From: Pseudomonadota bacterium
GTDB lineage: Bacteria > Pseudomonadota > Alphaproteobacteria > Acetobacterales > Acetobacteraceae
Assembly (NCBI GenBank): GCA_023424475.1
Contig: JAFADX010000058.1
Span: 1 to 61,246 of the forward strand
Direction of reading: 5' to 3'
DNA: 61,246 bases
Shown in pieces: positions 8,341 through 17,068 of the stretch (the stretch's first letter is position 1; the number at the start of each line of letters is the position of its first letter). The notes beneath the pieces were generated by a model. That model did not search any database, was not told where the DNA came from, and was given only the letters and a program-made list of their open reading frames with translations. A program made the position numbers and the translations under genes.

Positions 8341-8411
8341 CATGTGCGGGCCCGATTCACGCCATGTTGGGCTGCGCATAAGCTGCGACCTTCCTGCACG
8401 CGGATCCGCCC

Positions 8412-9215
8412 ATGGATATCGGCTCGCTGTTCTCCGCCCTGTTCATGGGCATCGTCGAGGGGCTCACCGAGTTCCTGCCCATCTCCTCGACGGGGCACCT
8501 GATCCTGTTCGGCGAACTGATCGGATTCCAGGGGCCACCGGGCAAGACCTTCGAGATCTCGATCCAGCTCGGCGCCATCCTGGCGGTGGTGGTGATCTAT
8601 CGCGGCCTCATCCTCGACCTGCTGCAGAACATGTGGCGGCCCGGGCTGCAGCGCTTCTACGTCATCAACCTGATCCTCGCCTTCCTGCCGGCGGCGGTGC
8701 TTGGCGCGACGCTGCACAAGACCATCACGGAGGTGCTGTTCAACCCGTGGGTCGTCGCCAGCGCGCTGGTCCTGGGCGGCGTGGCCATCATCGTGATCGA
8801 ACGCTGCCGCCCGGCGCCGAGCATCCATTCGGTGCCGGAGATCGGGCCGCTCGCCGCGCTGCTGGTGGGCTTCGGCCAGGCGCTGGCAATGATTCCCGGG
8901 ACCTCCCGCTCGGGCGCGACGATCATCACGGCGCTGCTGATCGGCGTGGAGAGGCGTGCGGCGGCCGAGTTCTCCTTTGTGCTCGCCATCCCGACCATGC
9001 TCGCCGCAACCGTCTATTCGCTGTGGAAGGCGCGGGCCGAGCTGGACTTCTCGGCCTTCGGGCAGATCGGCATCGGCTTCATGGCCGCCTTCGTCGTGGC
9101 CTACCTGACGGTCCGCACGCTGCTCGCGGTCATCGGCCGGATCGGCTTTTCGCCCTTCGGCTGGTATCGCATCGGCCTTGGGGTGCTGACCCTGCTGGTG
9201 CTTGCCTTGCGCTGA
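8412..9215 (+). CDS. uppP: Undecaprenyl-diphosphate phosphatase
   Basis: UppP (BacA) removes a phosphate from undecaprenyl diphosphate at the inner membrane so the lipid carrier can be reused for peptidoglycan and other envelope polymers. The 267-residue polytopic protein has both family motifs: GIVEGLTEFLPISSTGHL near residues 14-31, and a PGTSRSGATI block near residues 160-170, which together form the active site. The length is standard. A 55-bp hairpin repeat begins at its stop codon. Confidence 0.95.
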   Translation: MDIGSLFSALFMGIVEGLTEFLPISSTGHLILFGELIGFQGPPGKTFEISIQLGAILAVVVIYRGLILDLLQNMWRPGLQRFYVINLILAFLPAAVLGATLHKTITEVLFNPWVVASALVLGGVAIIVIERCRPAPSIHSVPEIGPLAALLVGFGQALAMIPGTSRSGATIITALLIGVERRAAAEFSFVLAIPTMLAATVYSLWKARAELDFSAFGQIGIGFMAAFVVAYLTVRTLLAVIGRIGFSPFGWYRIGLGVLTLLVLALR

Positions 9216-9267
9216 GAGCTTGTCTGGAAATGCGCCACGCGGCGCATTTCCGTGACCGGCACTGGCC
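9213..9267 (+). repeat. 55-bp 3'-end hairpin element, copy A (after uppP)
   Basis: The element starts on the TGA stop codon of uppP. It contains an 11-bp perfect inverted repeat, GGAAATGCGCC (9226-9236) and GGCGCATTTCC (9241-9251), with a 4-nt loop. It aligns without gaps to a second copy on the minus strand at 17014-17068, with 45 of 55 positions the same by my hand count. The hairpin stem is almost invariant while the loop and the first 13 bases vary. No T tract follows, so it is not a textbook terminator. It may stabilise or end the uppP transcript. Confidence 0.7.
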
Positions 9268-9354
9268 CGCACCCCCACCCGGCCGCCCGACGGCCGCATC
9301 CTGGATGGGTGGCCGGGTGCAGGCCGGCGCTTCCAAACCTACCCAAAGCCAGGC

Positions 9355-9624
9355 TCAAGCGGCGCGGAGGGCTTCCGCGCCGCCGGCCAGATCGATCACG
9401 CCGACCACCTGGGCGATATTCCCCGCGACCAGATGCACCATGTCGGCGGGCATGGCGTCGAGGGCGATCTCCACCCGCATCAGCGCGCCTTCCCGCCGCG
9501 CAAGGACGAGGTCGGGGACGAGGTCCCGCTTTGCGAGCGGCTGGAGCAGGCGCGACAGCAGGCCGGGCGAGGCTTCTGCGAGGACGTGGAAGCGCGCGGG
9601 GGCGTAGGCATCGGCGTCGGTCAT
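9355..9624 (-). CDS. Small ACT-like domain protein
   Basis: The 89-residue product reads RFHVLAEASPGLLSRLLQPL near residues 11-30, then a VEIALDAMPADMVHLVAGNI segment. This beta-alpha-beta pattern, with a Pro-Gly-Leu turn, resembles the ACT domain of the small acetolactate synthase subunit (IlvN/IlvM) and related amino-acid sensors. It is a stand-alone domain with no catalytic partner next to it. The ATG at 9624 gives a complete domain; upstream in-frame sequence is not protein-like. A regulatory ligand-binding role is inferred, and no specific ligand can be named. Confidence 0.6.
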   Translation of the reverse strand: MTDADAYAPARFHVLAEASPGLLSRLLQPLAKRDLVPDLVLARREGALMRVEIALDAMPADMVHLVAGNIAQVVGVIDLAGGAEALRAA

Positions 9625-9929
9625 GGTGGCGGTGGTTCCGGACGATGGCAGGCGGGCGGGGTTGCGCAGATCGGCCGATGGCGCGCCCGCCCGGGGCGCA
9701 GCCTTAGTCGGCCGTGCCGGTAATTCGAGACGCGCGGTGCCCAGTCCGGAACATGCGGGTGACCTTACAGGTTGAAGCGCCTGCCGCCAAGACATGCCGA
9801 GGAATTGATATATCACGCATCGTTCCGTTAAAATTTCGTCTAGGCGGATTAAAAATTGAGAGGTATCTAGCGTTTTGTGAGGTCGCGCCGAGAGGCGGCC
9901 ATGTGATTGCACGCCGAGGAGACGAAGCC
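9625..9929. other. 305-bp intergenic region with an AT-rich island
   Basis: No gene is visible here. The segment from about 9795 to 9880 is strikingly A/T-rich for this genome. It contains TTGATATATCA (a near-palindrome around 9805), a TTAAAATTT run and ATTAAAAATTGAGAGG. It sits between two divergent genes, the ACT-like gene on the minus strand and the lipoprotein gene on the plus strand, so it most likely holds their promoters and perhaps an operator. No specific regulator site could be assigned. Confidence 0.5.
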
Positions 9930-10589
9930 ATGTCGCCCATCTCTGTCTGCCGCCGCCTGGCCGGAGCGCCTGCCCTGCTCGGTCTCGTGCTACTGGCGGG
10001 GTGCGGCACCTACCACATCCGGGCGGATGGCGAGGCTTTGGACGGGCAGCCGAAGCCTGAGCGGTGGAACGGCAGCATCACCGTCTCCTCCGACCCCACG
10101 GGCGCCCGCTGCACCGTGACGCGCGACGGCGCTCAGGTTGCGCAGATCGCCTCGACCCCGGGCGCCGTGCAGCTTGAGCGCGGCAACAGCCCGGCCGAGG
10201 TCAGCTGCTCGGAAGCCGGGCGCATGAACACCACGGTAACCCTGCGGCCGTTGCGTGATTTCGGCGTGCATCACCACCAGCCGACGGGACCATTCGGTGC
10301 GGTCAATGGCCGGATCGACATCGAAACCGGCCGCGTCCGCCGCTTCTACGACGTGACGGTCCCGCTGCCGCCGGCCAGCTTCCCGTCGGCCGCCGACCGC
10401 GACACGTGGTTCGCCGCGCGGGCCCAGGCGATCCGCTCCTATTGGACGACGCACATCGGTCGCGCCGAACGCAATTCCGATGCGACCATCGATACGGCGG
10501 ACACGCTGCGCGGCTACATGCAGGCCGACCTGGCGGCGCTGGACCGCCAGAAGGCCGCCGCGGTCGTCGCTGGCCGCCGCGGCCGCTGA
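9930..10589 (+). CDS. Putative lipoprotein with a PEGA-like segment
   Basis: The product has 219 residues. An N-terminal signal ends in the lipobox LVLLAGC, so it is predicted to be lipidated at the cysteine near residue 25. After that comes a beta-rich segment, SITVSSDPTGARCTV and following, which resembles PEGA-type surface domains. Then comes a region with a conserved-looking RFYDVTVPLPPASFPS stretch and a helical C-terminus ending in Lys/Arg. The ATG at 9930 follows GAGGAGA. It is preceded by an AT-rich promoter region. The function is unknown; envelope location is the only safe inference. Confidence 0.65.
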   Translation: MSPISVCRRLAGAPALLGLVLLAGCGTYHIRADGEALDGQPKPERWNGSITVSSDPTGARCTVTRDGAQVAQIASTPGAVQLERGNSPAEVSCSEAGRMNTTVTLRPLRDFGVHHHQPTGPFGAVNGRIDIETGRVRRFYDVTVPLPPASFPSAADRDTWFAARAQAIRSYWTTHIGRAERNSDATIDTADTLRGYMQADLAALDRQKAAAVVAGRRGR

Positions 10590-10606
10590 GCTACCCGGCC
10601 GTCGCG

Positions 10607-10633
10607 TCACCCGAAGGGGCGACCCTCGGGTGA
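10607..10633 (+). terminator. Hairpin after the lipoprotein gene
   Basis: TCACCCG (10607-10613) plus AGGG (10615-10618) pair with CCCT (10623-10626) plus CGGGTGA (10627-10633), leaving one bulged A and a GCGA loop. The structure starts 17 nt after the stop. There is no T tract, so it may be a Rho-dependent end or an mRNA-stabilising hairpin. Confidence 0.45.
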
Positions 10634-10877
10634 TGCACGGGATGACCGACATCCGCGCCGCCGCTCAAGTGCGGCTCCGGCATCATGCGCGGGCGAGGTC
10701 GCGCGCATGTACGCGACACCAGACCCTTCCCGGGTCGCCGCGGATGACATCCGTCAACGCGACGAATTACTGCTGGCGCAGGTCACGCGCCCGGGTTTTG
10801 ATCTTCCTTGCGGACTCCGTCGTGTCCATGGCCGAAGCGGCGGAGGCCGAACAATATAGGATAGGGAGAGACCAGTC

Positions 10878-11600
10878 ATGGCACGCGTCGCACTCGTCAC
10901 CGGGGGCCAGCGCGGCATCGGCGCCGCGATCAGTGAGGCGCTACAGGCGGCGGGCCGAAAAGTCGTCGCCTCCTATGCCGGCAATGACCAGGCAGCCGAG
11001 GCCTTCACCAAGCGGACCGGCATTGCCTGCTACAAGTTCGACGTTTCCGACTACGAGTCCTGTGCCCAGGCGATGAAGCGCATCGAGGCCGAGATCGGCC
11101 CGGTGGAGGTGCTGGTGAACAATGCCGGCATCACCCGCGACGGCACCATGAAGCGCATGACGCGCGAGATGTGGGACGCGGTGATCGATACCAATCTCGG
11201 CTCCTGCTACAACATGTGCAAGCTGGTCTGGGACGGCATGTCGAGCCGCAAGTTCGGCCGCATCGTCAATATCGGCTCGATCAACGGCCAGGCCGGCCAG
11301 TACGGGCAGGTGAACTACGCCGCCGCCAAGTCGGGCATCCATGGCTTCACCAAGGCGCTGGCGCAGGAAGGCGCGCGCAGCCAGATCACGGTGAATGCCA
11401 TCGCGCCGGGCTACGTCGACACGGAAATGGTGCGTGCCGTGCCGCCGGACGTGCTTGAGAAGATCGTGGCGCGCATTCCGATGGGCCGGCTCGGGCGGGC
11501 CTACGACATCGCGCGCGGCGTGGTGTTCCTGACCGCGGACGACGCGGACTTCATCACGGGTTCCACCATGTCGATCAACGGTGGCCAGCACATGTACTGA
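10878..11600 (+). CDS. phaB: Acetoacetyl-CoA reductase (NADPH)
   Basis: This classical SDR of 240 residues reduces acetoacetyl-CoA to (R)-3-hydroxybutyryl-CoA, the monomer of polyhydroxybutyrate. It has the cofactor loop TGGQRGIG at residues 8-15, NNAG near 82, a catalytic Ser in NIGSINGQ, and Tyr-x3-Lys in QVNYAAAKSG. The GQAGQYGQ substrate-loop sequence and the C-terminal SINGGQHMY are typical of PhaB. The SD GGGAGAG precedes the ATG. No phaA or phaC lies nearby, so those genes must be elsewhere if the polymer is made. Confidence 0.9.
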   Translation: MARVALVTGGQRGIGAAISEALQAAGRKVVASYAGNDQAAEAFTKRTGIACYKFDVSDYESCAQAMKRIEAEIGPVEVLVNNAGITRDGTMKRMTREMWDAVIDTNLGSCYNMCKLVWDGMSSRKFGRIVNIGSINGQAGQYGQVNYAAAKSGIHGFTKALAQEGARSQITVNAIAPGYVDTEMVRAVPPDVLEKIVARIPMGRLGRAYDIARGVVFLTADDADFITGSTMSINGGQHMY

Positions 11601-11608
11601 CGGCGACA

Positions 11609-11633
11609 GGGGCCGCGCCGCCGGCGCGGCCCC
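11609..11633 (+). terminator. GC-rich hairpin after phaB
   Basis: GGGGCCGCGCC (11609-11619) is the exact reverse complement of GGCGCGGCCCC (11623-11633) with a 3-nt loop. It starts 8 nt after the phaB stop and lies just upstream of the next gene's ATG. No T run follows. It may limit read-through into the YCII genes. Confidence 0.5.
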
Positions 11634-11643
11634 GGCAGCTACC

Positions 11644-12222
11644 ATGCGATACGCTGAGGCGACGGCCGTCATCGGCCTGGATGGACCGGACCCGGGCCTG
11701 CGGGCCGCGTGGCGCGACCGGCACATTGCCTCGATCACCGCGATGGCTGCGGCGGGAGTGCTGCTGTTGGGCCTTCCGCTGCACACGGCGGAGGGACGAT
11801 CGCTCGGGTCGCTGATGGTCGTCGCGGGGCATGATCCCTCCGGTTACCTGGCCGCGGAGCCCTTTGCGGTCGCCGGCGTGTGGCGGAAGACCGCGTGCCG
11901 GCCCCTTCGGATTCCCGGCCTGCCATGGCGCCCCTGGCCGCCGGCCGACGCGCCGCTGCCACCCGCACGCGGCCACAGCGTTATCCTTCTCGCGGGCGAG
12001 GCCGATCCCGGACGGCTCGGCGACGACGTGGCATCCGGCACGGTCGTCTTCGCAGCGGCGACCGGGGATGCGGCCGGCGCCATTCTGGTGACGGCGCATC
12101 GCGATGACGACGCGGCGCGCAGGTGGATCGCGGCCGATCCGCTGCTGCGAGCCTGCCGGGCCGAGATCCACGCGACGACATTCCGGCCGCTGCCCTACCG
12201 GTCCCTGTCCGACGCAGGCTGA
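11644..12222 (+). CDS. Double YCII-domain protein (second domain degenerate)
   Basis: The 192-residue protein is built of two YCII-type alpha/beta barrel halves. The first half has the typical sequence RDRHIASITAMAAAGVLLLG, with the conserved Arg-x2-His. It ends with the proline-rich linker also seen in the neighbouring gene. The second half (from about residue 105) keeps the later part, VTAHRDDDAARRWIAADP and FRPLPYRSL, but has lost the Arg-x2-His block, so it is probably inactive. The YCII family includes dehydrochlorinase-like and muconolactone-isomerase-like folds; the reaction here is unknown. It is adjacent to a paralogue 51 nt downstream. Confidence 0.7.
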   Translation: MRYAEATAVIGLDGPDPGLRAAWRDRHIASITAMAAAGVLLLGLPLHTAEGRSLGSLMVVAGHDPSGYLAAEPFAVAGVWRKTACRPLRIPGLPWRPWPPADAPLPPARGHSVILLAGEADPGRLGDDVASGTVVFAAATGDAAGAILVTAHRDDDAARRWIAADPLLRACRAEIHATTFRPLPYRSLSDAG

Positions 12223-12273
12223 CGCCCTGGCCGGATCGTGGCACGCTGCCGCGCAGCGAGGAGGAATCGCATC

Positions 12274-12912
12274 ATGGGCTACGCCATCATCGCCTGGGAT
12301 GGGCCGGATCCGGATCGGCGCATGGCGACACGCGATCGGCATCTCGGCGTGATCACCCGCTGGGCGGAGGACGGACGGCTTGCGCTGGGCTCGCCGCTCT
12401 TCACGCCGGATTGGAAGGCCGCGGGATCGCTGATGGTGCTGAACGTGCCCGACAAGGCCGGCCTCGAAGCCTACCTGTCCGAGGAGCCCTTTGCCGTCGA
12501 AGGGGTTTGGGCGCGCTGGACGGCGCATCCGTTCCGGATCGCGCCGTTGCCCTATCGCGCGCTGCCGCAGCCCGGCGAGCCGATCTCAGCGGCGCGGACC
12601 CATACGGTGATCGTGGCGATGGACGGGACGGATGCCGAAGCGCCGGCGCGCCGCACGGCGGTCCGGGAAGCCCATCTTGCCCGCGTGCGGCCGATGGCCG
12701 CGGATGGGACGCTAGCCATGGGCGGGGCGATCCTGGACGAGGCGGGAGCCATGCGCGGATCGATCGCGGTGACCCGCCACGCGACGGACGACGCGGCGCG
12801 GGCCTGGATGGCCGAGGACCCCTATGTCACGGGCGGCGTATGGAAGGACATCACCCTGCATGGGACGCGGTTCGCGCCGCTGCCCTATCGGCCGTTGCCC
12901 GGCGCAGGCTGA
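12274..12912 (+). CDS. Double YCII-domain protein (both domains intact)
   Basis: The protein has 212 residues and two complete YCII repeats. Repeat 1 has RDRHLGVITRWAEDGRLALG followed by EEPFAVEGVWARW; repeat 2 has REAHLARVRPMAADGTLAMG followed by EDPYVTGGVWKDI. Each ends with a FxxLPYRxLP motif. It is paralogous to the gene just upstream, so a YCII domain has been duplicated twice here: once within a gene, once as a gene. The ATG at 12274 was chosen because GAGGAGGA lies just upstream and the first repeat begins immediately; an in-frame ATG-like start at 12238 would only add Arg-rich residues. The reaction is unknown. Confidence 0.75.
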   Translation: MGYAIIAWDGPDPDRRMATRDRHLGVITRWAEDGRLALGSPLFTPDWKAAGSLMVLNVPDKAGLEAYLSEEPFAVEGVWARWTAHPFRIAPLPYRALPQPGEPISAARTHTVIVAMDGTDAEAPARRTAVREAHLARVRPMAADGTLAMGGAILDEAGAMRGSIAVTRHATDDAARAWMAEDPYVTGGVWKDITLHGTRFAPLPYRPLPGAG

Positions 12913-12957
12913 CCCCGGGGCCGACCCCATAGGCCGGGGCGGTCCCGGGCGACGGCT

Positions 12958-13611
<654 letters not shown>

Positions 13612-13627
13612 GGGCGTCTCTCCTCAG

Positions 13628-14365
13628 TCAGCGCGGCAGGTGGTCGGGGCCGGCGGCAGCGGCGGGGTGCTTGCGCACGGTGCGCTGCTCGATCCGCTTC
13701 TCGTAGCCGGAGGGGCAGACGATCATCCGTTTCACGAAGATGCCGGGGGTATGGATGTGGTCGGCATCGATCTCGCCTGCACGGACCAGGTGCTCGACCT
13801 GCGCGACGGTGACCTTCGCGGCGGTCGCCATCATCGGATTGAAGTTCCGCGCCGTCTTCCGATAGACGAGATTGCCCTCGGTATCGCCCATGTAGGCATG
13901 CACGACCGCGAGGTCGGCGAAGATGCCGCGCTCCATCACGTACATCTCGCCTTCGAACTCGCGCACTTCCTTGCCCTTCGCGACCTCGGTGCCGTAGCCG
14001 GTCTTGGTGAAGAAGGCGGGGATGCCGGCGCCCCCGGCGCGGATGCGCTCGGCCAGCGTGCCCTGCGGGTTGAATTCGATCTCGAGCTCGCCGGCGAGGT
14101 ACTGGCGGGCGAACTCCGCATTCTCCCCGACGTAGGAGGAGATCATCTTGCGGATCTGCCGGGTCTTCAGCAGCAGGCCGAGGCCGGCATCGTCGATGCC
14201 GGCATTGTTCGAGACGACGGTGAGGTCCTTGACCCCCGATTCGCGGATCGCCTCGATCAGCAGCGAGGGAATGCCGCAGAGGCCGAAGCCGCCGGAATGG
14301 ATCACCATTCCGTCGCGCAGGACGCCGGCCAGCGCAGCCTTGGCGTCAGGATAGACCTTGCCCAT
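13628..14365 (-). CDS. scoA: Succinyl-CoA:3-ketoacid CoA-transferase subunit A
   Basis: This is the alpha subunit (245 residues) of the type I CoA-transferase, cytoplasmic, partner of the next gene. The N-terminal SGGFGLCGIPSLLI motif near residues 24-37 is the CoA-binding glycine-rich signature. Further conserved blocks are VSNNAGIDDAGLGLLL, FNPQGTLAERIRAGGAGIPAF, and a YxTGxGT-type TKTGYGTEVAKGKE. The length and order (A before B) match the usual operon. The ATG at 14365 lies opposite the tRNA-Ala promoter region. Confidence 0.93.
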   Translation of the reverse strand: MGKVYPDAKAALAGVLRDGMVIHSGGFGLCGIPSLLIEAIRESGVKDLTVVSNNAGIDDAGLGLLLKTRQIRKMISSYVGENAEFARQYLAGELEIEFNPQGTLAERIRAGGAGIPAFFTKTGYGTEVAKGKEVREFEGEMYVMERGIFADLAVVHAYMGDTEGNLVYRKTARNFNPMMATAAKVTVAQVEHLVRAGEIDADHIHTPGIFVKRMIVCPSGYEKRIEQRTVRKHPAAAAGPDHLPR

Positions 14366-14443
14366 GGATACTCCCCGATGACGAGCCGTGAGGCCCTCTC
14401 CCTACCGTCCTGCGCGGCAAGCCGAAAGAGGGCGATGACCCCC

Positions 14444-14471
14444 TTGCGGGGTCGGATGAGCAAGGTTATAC
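14444..14471 (+). promoter_or_regulatory. Sigma70-type promoter for tRNA-Ala
   Basis: A -35-like TTGCGG (14444-14449) and a -10-like TTATAC (14466-14471) are separated by 16 bp and end 17 bp before the mature tRNA 5' end. They are the best housekeeping promoter match in this gap. The assignment rests on sequence and position only. Confidence 0.6.
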
Positions 14472-14488
14472 CGCGCGCCTCTTCCCGG

Positions 14489-14564
<76 letters not shown>

Positions 14565-14608
14565 CCCCACCAAGGGCGCCGTGCCGCGAGGCCGGCGCCC
14601 TTCGTATG

Positions 14609-14980
14609 TCAGCCGACGGCCACGACCCGGTAGACGAATTTGGATCCGTCCGGTTCCGTGATGGTCGCGTGCTCTCCCGGGCGTACCGGATCGGTGCCGA
14701 AGTCGAACCAGGTTTCAGGGACGTCGGGGCTTTCGGTGGCCAAGCCGAAGAAGCGGATGGACCAGCCATGGTCCGGGTCGTGCTGCACGTCGCCATGGTC
14801 GGGCAGAGCGCCGGGCACGATCCGTCGGGCGCGCCAGGGCTCCGGGTCGGCTGCCCAGGCCGCCGGATCGGGACGGTTGCCGGCATCGAGCGCGATCTCG
14901 ATCTCGTACCGGTGTTCCGGGCTGCCTCGCGGAAAGCCGGGGCCGGCGGTCAGCGCGAGGATCGCCGTGACCGTCGCCAT
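14609..14980 (-). CDS. Hypothetical protein downstream of kup
   Basis: The product has 123 residues, with a short hydrophobic N-terminus (MATVTAILALTAGPG) that might be a weak signal peptide. It then has a repeated HRYEIEIALD, DHGWSIRFFGL and ETWFDFGTDPV pattern. Tryptophan and acidic residues are frequent and it ends KFVYRVVAVG. It follows kup by only 2 nt on the same strand, so the two are probably co-transcribed. No family was recognised. A secreted or cytoplasmic accessory role next to potassium uptake is possible but unproven. Confidence 0.55.
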   Translation of the reverse strand: MATVTAILALTAGPGFPRGSPEHRYEIEIALDAGNRPDPAAWAADPEPWRARRIVPGALPDHGDVQHDPDHGWSIRFFGLATESPDVPETWFDFGTDPVRPGEHATITEPDGSKFVYRVVAVG

Positions 14981-14982
14981 CG

Positions 14983-16881
14983 CTAGATGGCCACCCGAAC
15001 GCCCAGCTCGACCACGCGGTCGGATGGGATGCGAAAGAACTCCGTCGCCGGCATGGCGTTGCGGGACATGATGGTGAAAAGCCACTGCCGCCAGCGCGAC
15101 ATCTTCGGCACCGCCGCGGCGACAACCGTCTCCCGCCCCAGGAAGTAGGAGGTCTGCATCGGCTCGAAGGCGATGCCGCGATCCCGCAGCGCCTCCAGCT
15201 CCTTCGGGATGTTGGGGCTTTCCTGGAAGCCGTAGCGCAGCGCGATGCGGTGGATGTTCGGGGCGAGTTCCTCGACCTCGCAGCGGCGTTCGGCGGGCAC
15301 GAAGGGAATGCCCTCGTTCGTAACGGTCACGAACAGCACCCTTTCGTGCAGCACCTTGTTGTGCTTGAGGTTGTGCAGCAGGGCGCCGGGCAGGAAGTCC
15401 GCCTGGCTGGTCATGAAGACCGCCATGCCCGGCACCCGCACGGTGCGCGATTGCGGCAGGCGCGCGATGAACGACTTGAGCGGCAGCCCGTCCTGGCGGA
15501 ACCGCGCGAAGAGCAATTCCCGCCCGCGGTGCCAGGTTGTCATCATGGCGAAGAGGCCGGTGCCGAGCACGAGCGGGACGTAGCCGCCATCGGGAATCTT
15601 CAGCACGTTGGACACGAAGAACAGCAGATCGAGCACCAGCAGGGGACCGAACACGCCGATCACCAGGGGCCAGGCCCAGCCGAACCGCCGGCGGAAGACG
15701 ATGATGGCGAGGCAGGAGGTGCAGACGAAGGTGCCGGTCACCGCGATGCCGTAGGCTGCGGCGAGGTTGTCCGAAGTGTGGAAGGACAGCACCAGGATGA
15801 TCACGCCCATCAGCAGCAGGATGTTCACCTGGGGCATGTAGATCTGGCCTTCCTCGGTCTCGCTCGTGTGCTTGACCTCGAGCCGCGGGATGAAGCCGAG
15901 CTGCACGCATTGCCGCGCGATGGTATAGGCGCCGGAGATCATCGCCTGGCTCGCGATGATGGTCGCGGCCGTCGCGAGGAGGACCAGAGGCAGGCGGAAC
16001 CATTCCGGCGCGAGCAGGTAGAAGGGGCTGCTCAGGGCCGAGGGGACGCGCAGGACCAGTGCACCCTGGCCGAGGTAGTTCAGCGTCAGCGCCGGCAGGA
16101 CCAGGCAGAGCCACGCCATGCGGATCGGCCGCCGGCCGAAATGCCCCATGTCGGCGTAGAGTGCCTCGGCCCCCGTGACGGCGAGTACGACCGAGCCGAA
16201 GGCGATGAAGGCGAGGAGCTGGTAGGCGAGGCAGAACTGGATCGCGTAGTGCGGCGAGAGGGCGGCCAGAACCGCGGGATTGTGCACGATCTCGATCAGG
16301 CCGAGCACACCCAGCACGGCGAACCAGACCGCGCAGATCGGCCCGAACACCGCCCCCATGCTGCCCGTGCCACGGAACTGGACCAGGAACAGGGCCAGCA
16401 GGATCACGAGCGCGATCGGGATGACGGCGTGTTCGAAGGTCTCCGAGACGACCTTCAGCCCTTCCACCGCCGAGAGCACCGAGATGGCCGGCGTGATGAT
16501 GCCGTCGCCGAAGAAGAGGCACGCGCCGACGATGCCGATCAGCGCGACGATCCACTTGGCCCTGTCGCTTTCGAAGCTGCGCTGCGCGAGTGCCATGAGC
16601 GCCAGGATCCCGCCCTCGCCCCGGTTGTCGGCCCGCAGGACGAAGACGACGTACTTCACCGTGACGGTCAGGATCAGGGCCCAGATGATGAGGCTGAGCA
16701 CCCCGAGGATTTCCCAGCGCTCGAGCCCGTCGTCGCTGAAATGCAGCAGCGCCGCGCGCAGCGCGTAGAGCGGGGACGTGCCGATATCCCCATAGACGAC
16801 CCCGAGTACGCCCAGGATGAGCAAGGGCGTCAGGGTCTGCTTCGCGGGGCTGGCGGCATGGTCGACGACGGGTGCGGTCAC
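14983..16881 (-). CDS. kup: Low-affinity potassium transporter Kup
   Basis: Kup is an inner-membrane K+/H+ symporter that supplies potassium independently of Trk and Kdp. The 632-residue protein has about twelve membrane segments followed by a C-terminal cytoplasmic part. Family motifs are GVVYGDIGTSPLYALR near residues 27-42, GEGGILALMALA, FGDGIITPAISVLSAVEGL, and GAEALYADMGHFGRRPIR. The GTG start at 16881 follows because the family begins about 20 residues before the first membrane segment; upstream in-frame sequence is not conserved-looking. It lies downstream of the aap operon on the same strand, separated by the hairpin element. Confidence 0.93.
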   Translation of the reverse strand: MTAPVVDHAASPAKQTLTPLLILGVLGVVYGDIGTSPLYALRAALLHFSDDGLERWEILGVLSLIIWALILTVTVKYVVFVLRADNRGEGGILALMALAQRSFESDRAKWIVALIGIVGACLFFGDGIITPAISVLSAVEGLKVVSETFEHAVIPIALVILLALFLVQFRGTGSMGAVFGPICAVWFAVLGVLGLIEIVHNPAVLAALSPHYAIQFCLAYQLLAFIAFGSVVLAVTGAEALYADMGHFGRRPIRMAWLCLVLPALTLNYLGQGALVLRVPSALSSPFYLLAPEWFRLPLVLLATAATIIASQAMISGAYTIARQCVQLGFIPRLEVKHTSETEEGQIYMPQVNILLLMGVIILVLSFHTSDNLAAAYGIAVTGTFVCTSCLAIIVFRRRFGWAWPLVIGVFGPLLVLDLLFFVSNVLKIPDGGYVPLVLGTGLFAMMTTWHRGRELLFARFRQDGLPLKSFIARLPQSRTVRVPGMAVFMTSQADFLPGALLHNLKHNKVLHERVLFVTVTNEGIPFVPAERRCEVEELAPNIHRIALRYGFQESPNIPKELEALRDRGIAFEPMQTSYFLGRETVVAAAVPKMSRWRQWLFTIMSRNAMPATEFFRIPSDRVVELGVRVAI

Positions 16882-17013
16882 AGGGCCTCGGCGCGATGCT
16901 TGGGCGCGATTGATAGCCACGCCGGCGAGGCCGCCGCAATCCTGCCCCAATGTGCGGCGCGCATGGCCGGAAGGATGGCGGCGAGGACGTCGCCTGCCGC
17001 CGCCGGCTTCAGA

Positions 17014-17068
17014 GGCCGGTGCCGGGCACGGAAATGCGCCGAATGACGCATTTCCGGACGGCCCCTCA
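17014..17068 (-). repeat. 55-bp 3'-end hairpin element, copy B (after aapP)
   Basis: On the minus strand the element starts on the TGA stop codon of aapP (17068-17066). It contains the inverted repeat CGGAAATGCG (17029-17038) and CGCATTTCCG (17047-17056). It aligns without gaps to copy A at 9213-9267. The position relative to the stop codon and the orientation relative to the upstream gene are identical in both copies. It is the candidate 3' end of the aapJQMP transcript. Confidence 0.7.

Noticed and set aside
9795..9880. AT-rich island as an attachment site or prophage remnant
   Set aside because: No integrase, tRNA end or phage gene is near. It lies between divergent genes, where promoter function is sufficient to explain it.
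12913..12957. Terminator between the second YCII gene and scoB
   Set aside because: Only short alternative GC pairings (up to 6 bp with a 15-nt loop) and no T tract are present, so it was not annotated.
15250..17046. Open frame of about 600 codons on the plus strand, antisense to kup
   Set aside because: It is rich in His, Asp, Gln and Arg with no hydrophobic pattern, typical of the reverse reading of a GC-rich membrane-protein gene, while the minus-strand kup is unmistakable.
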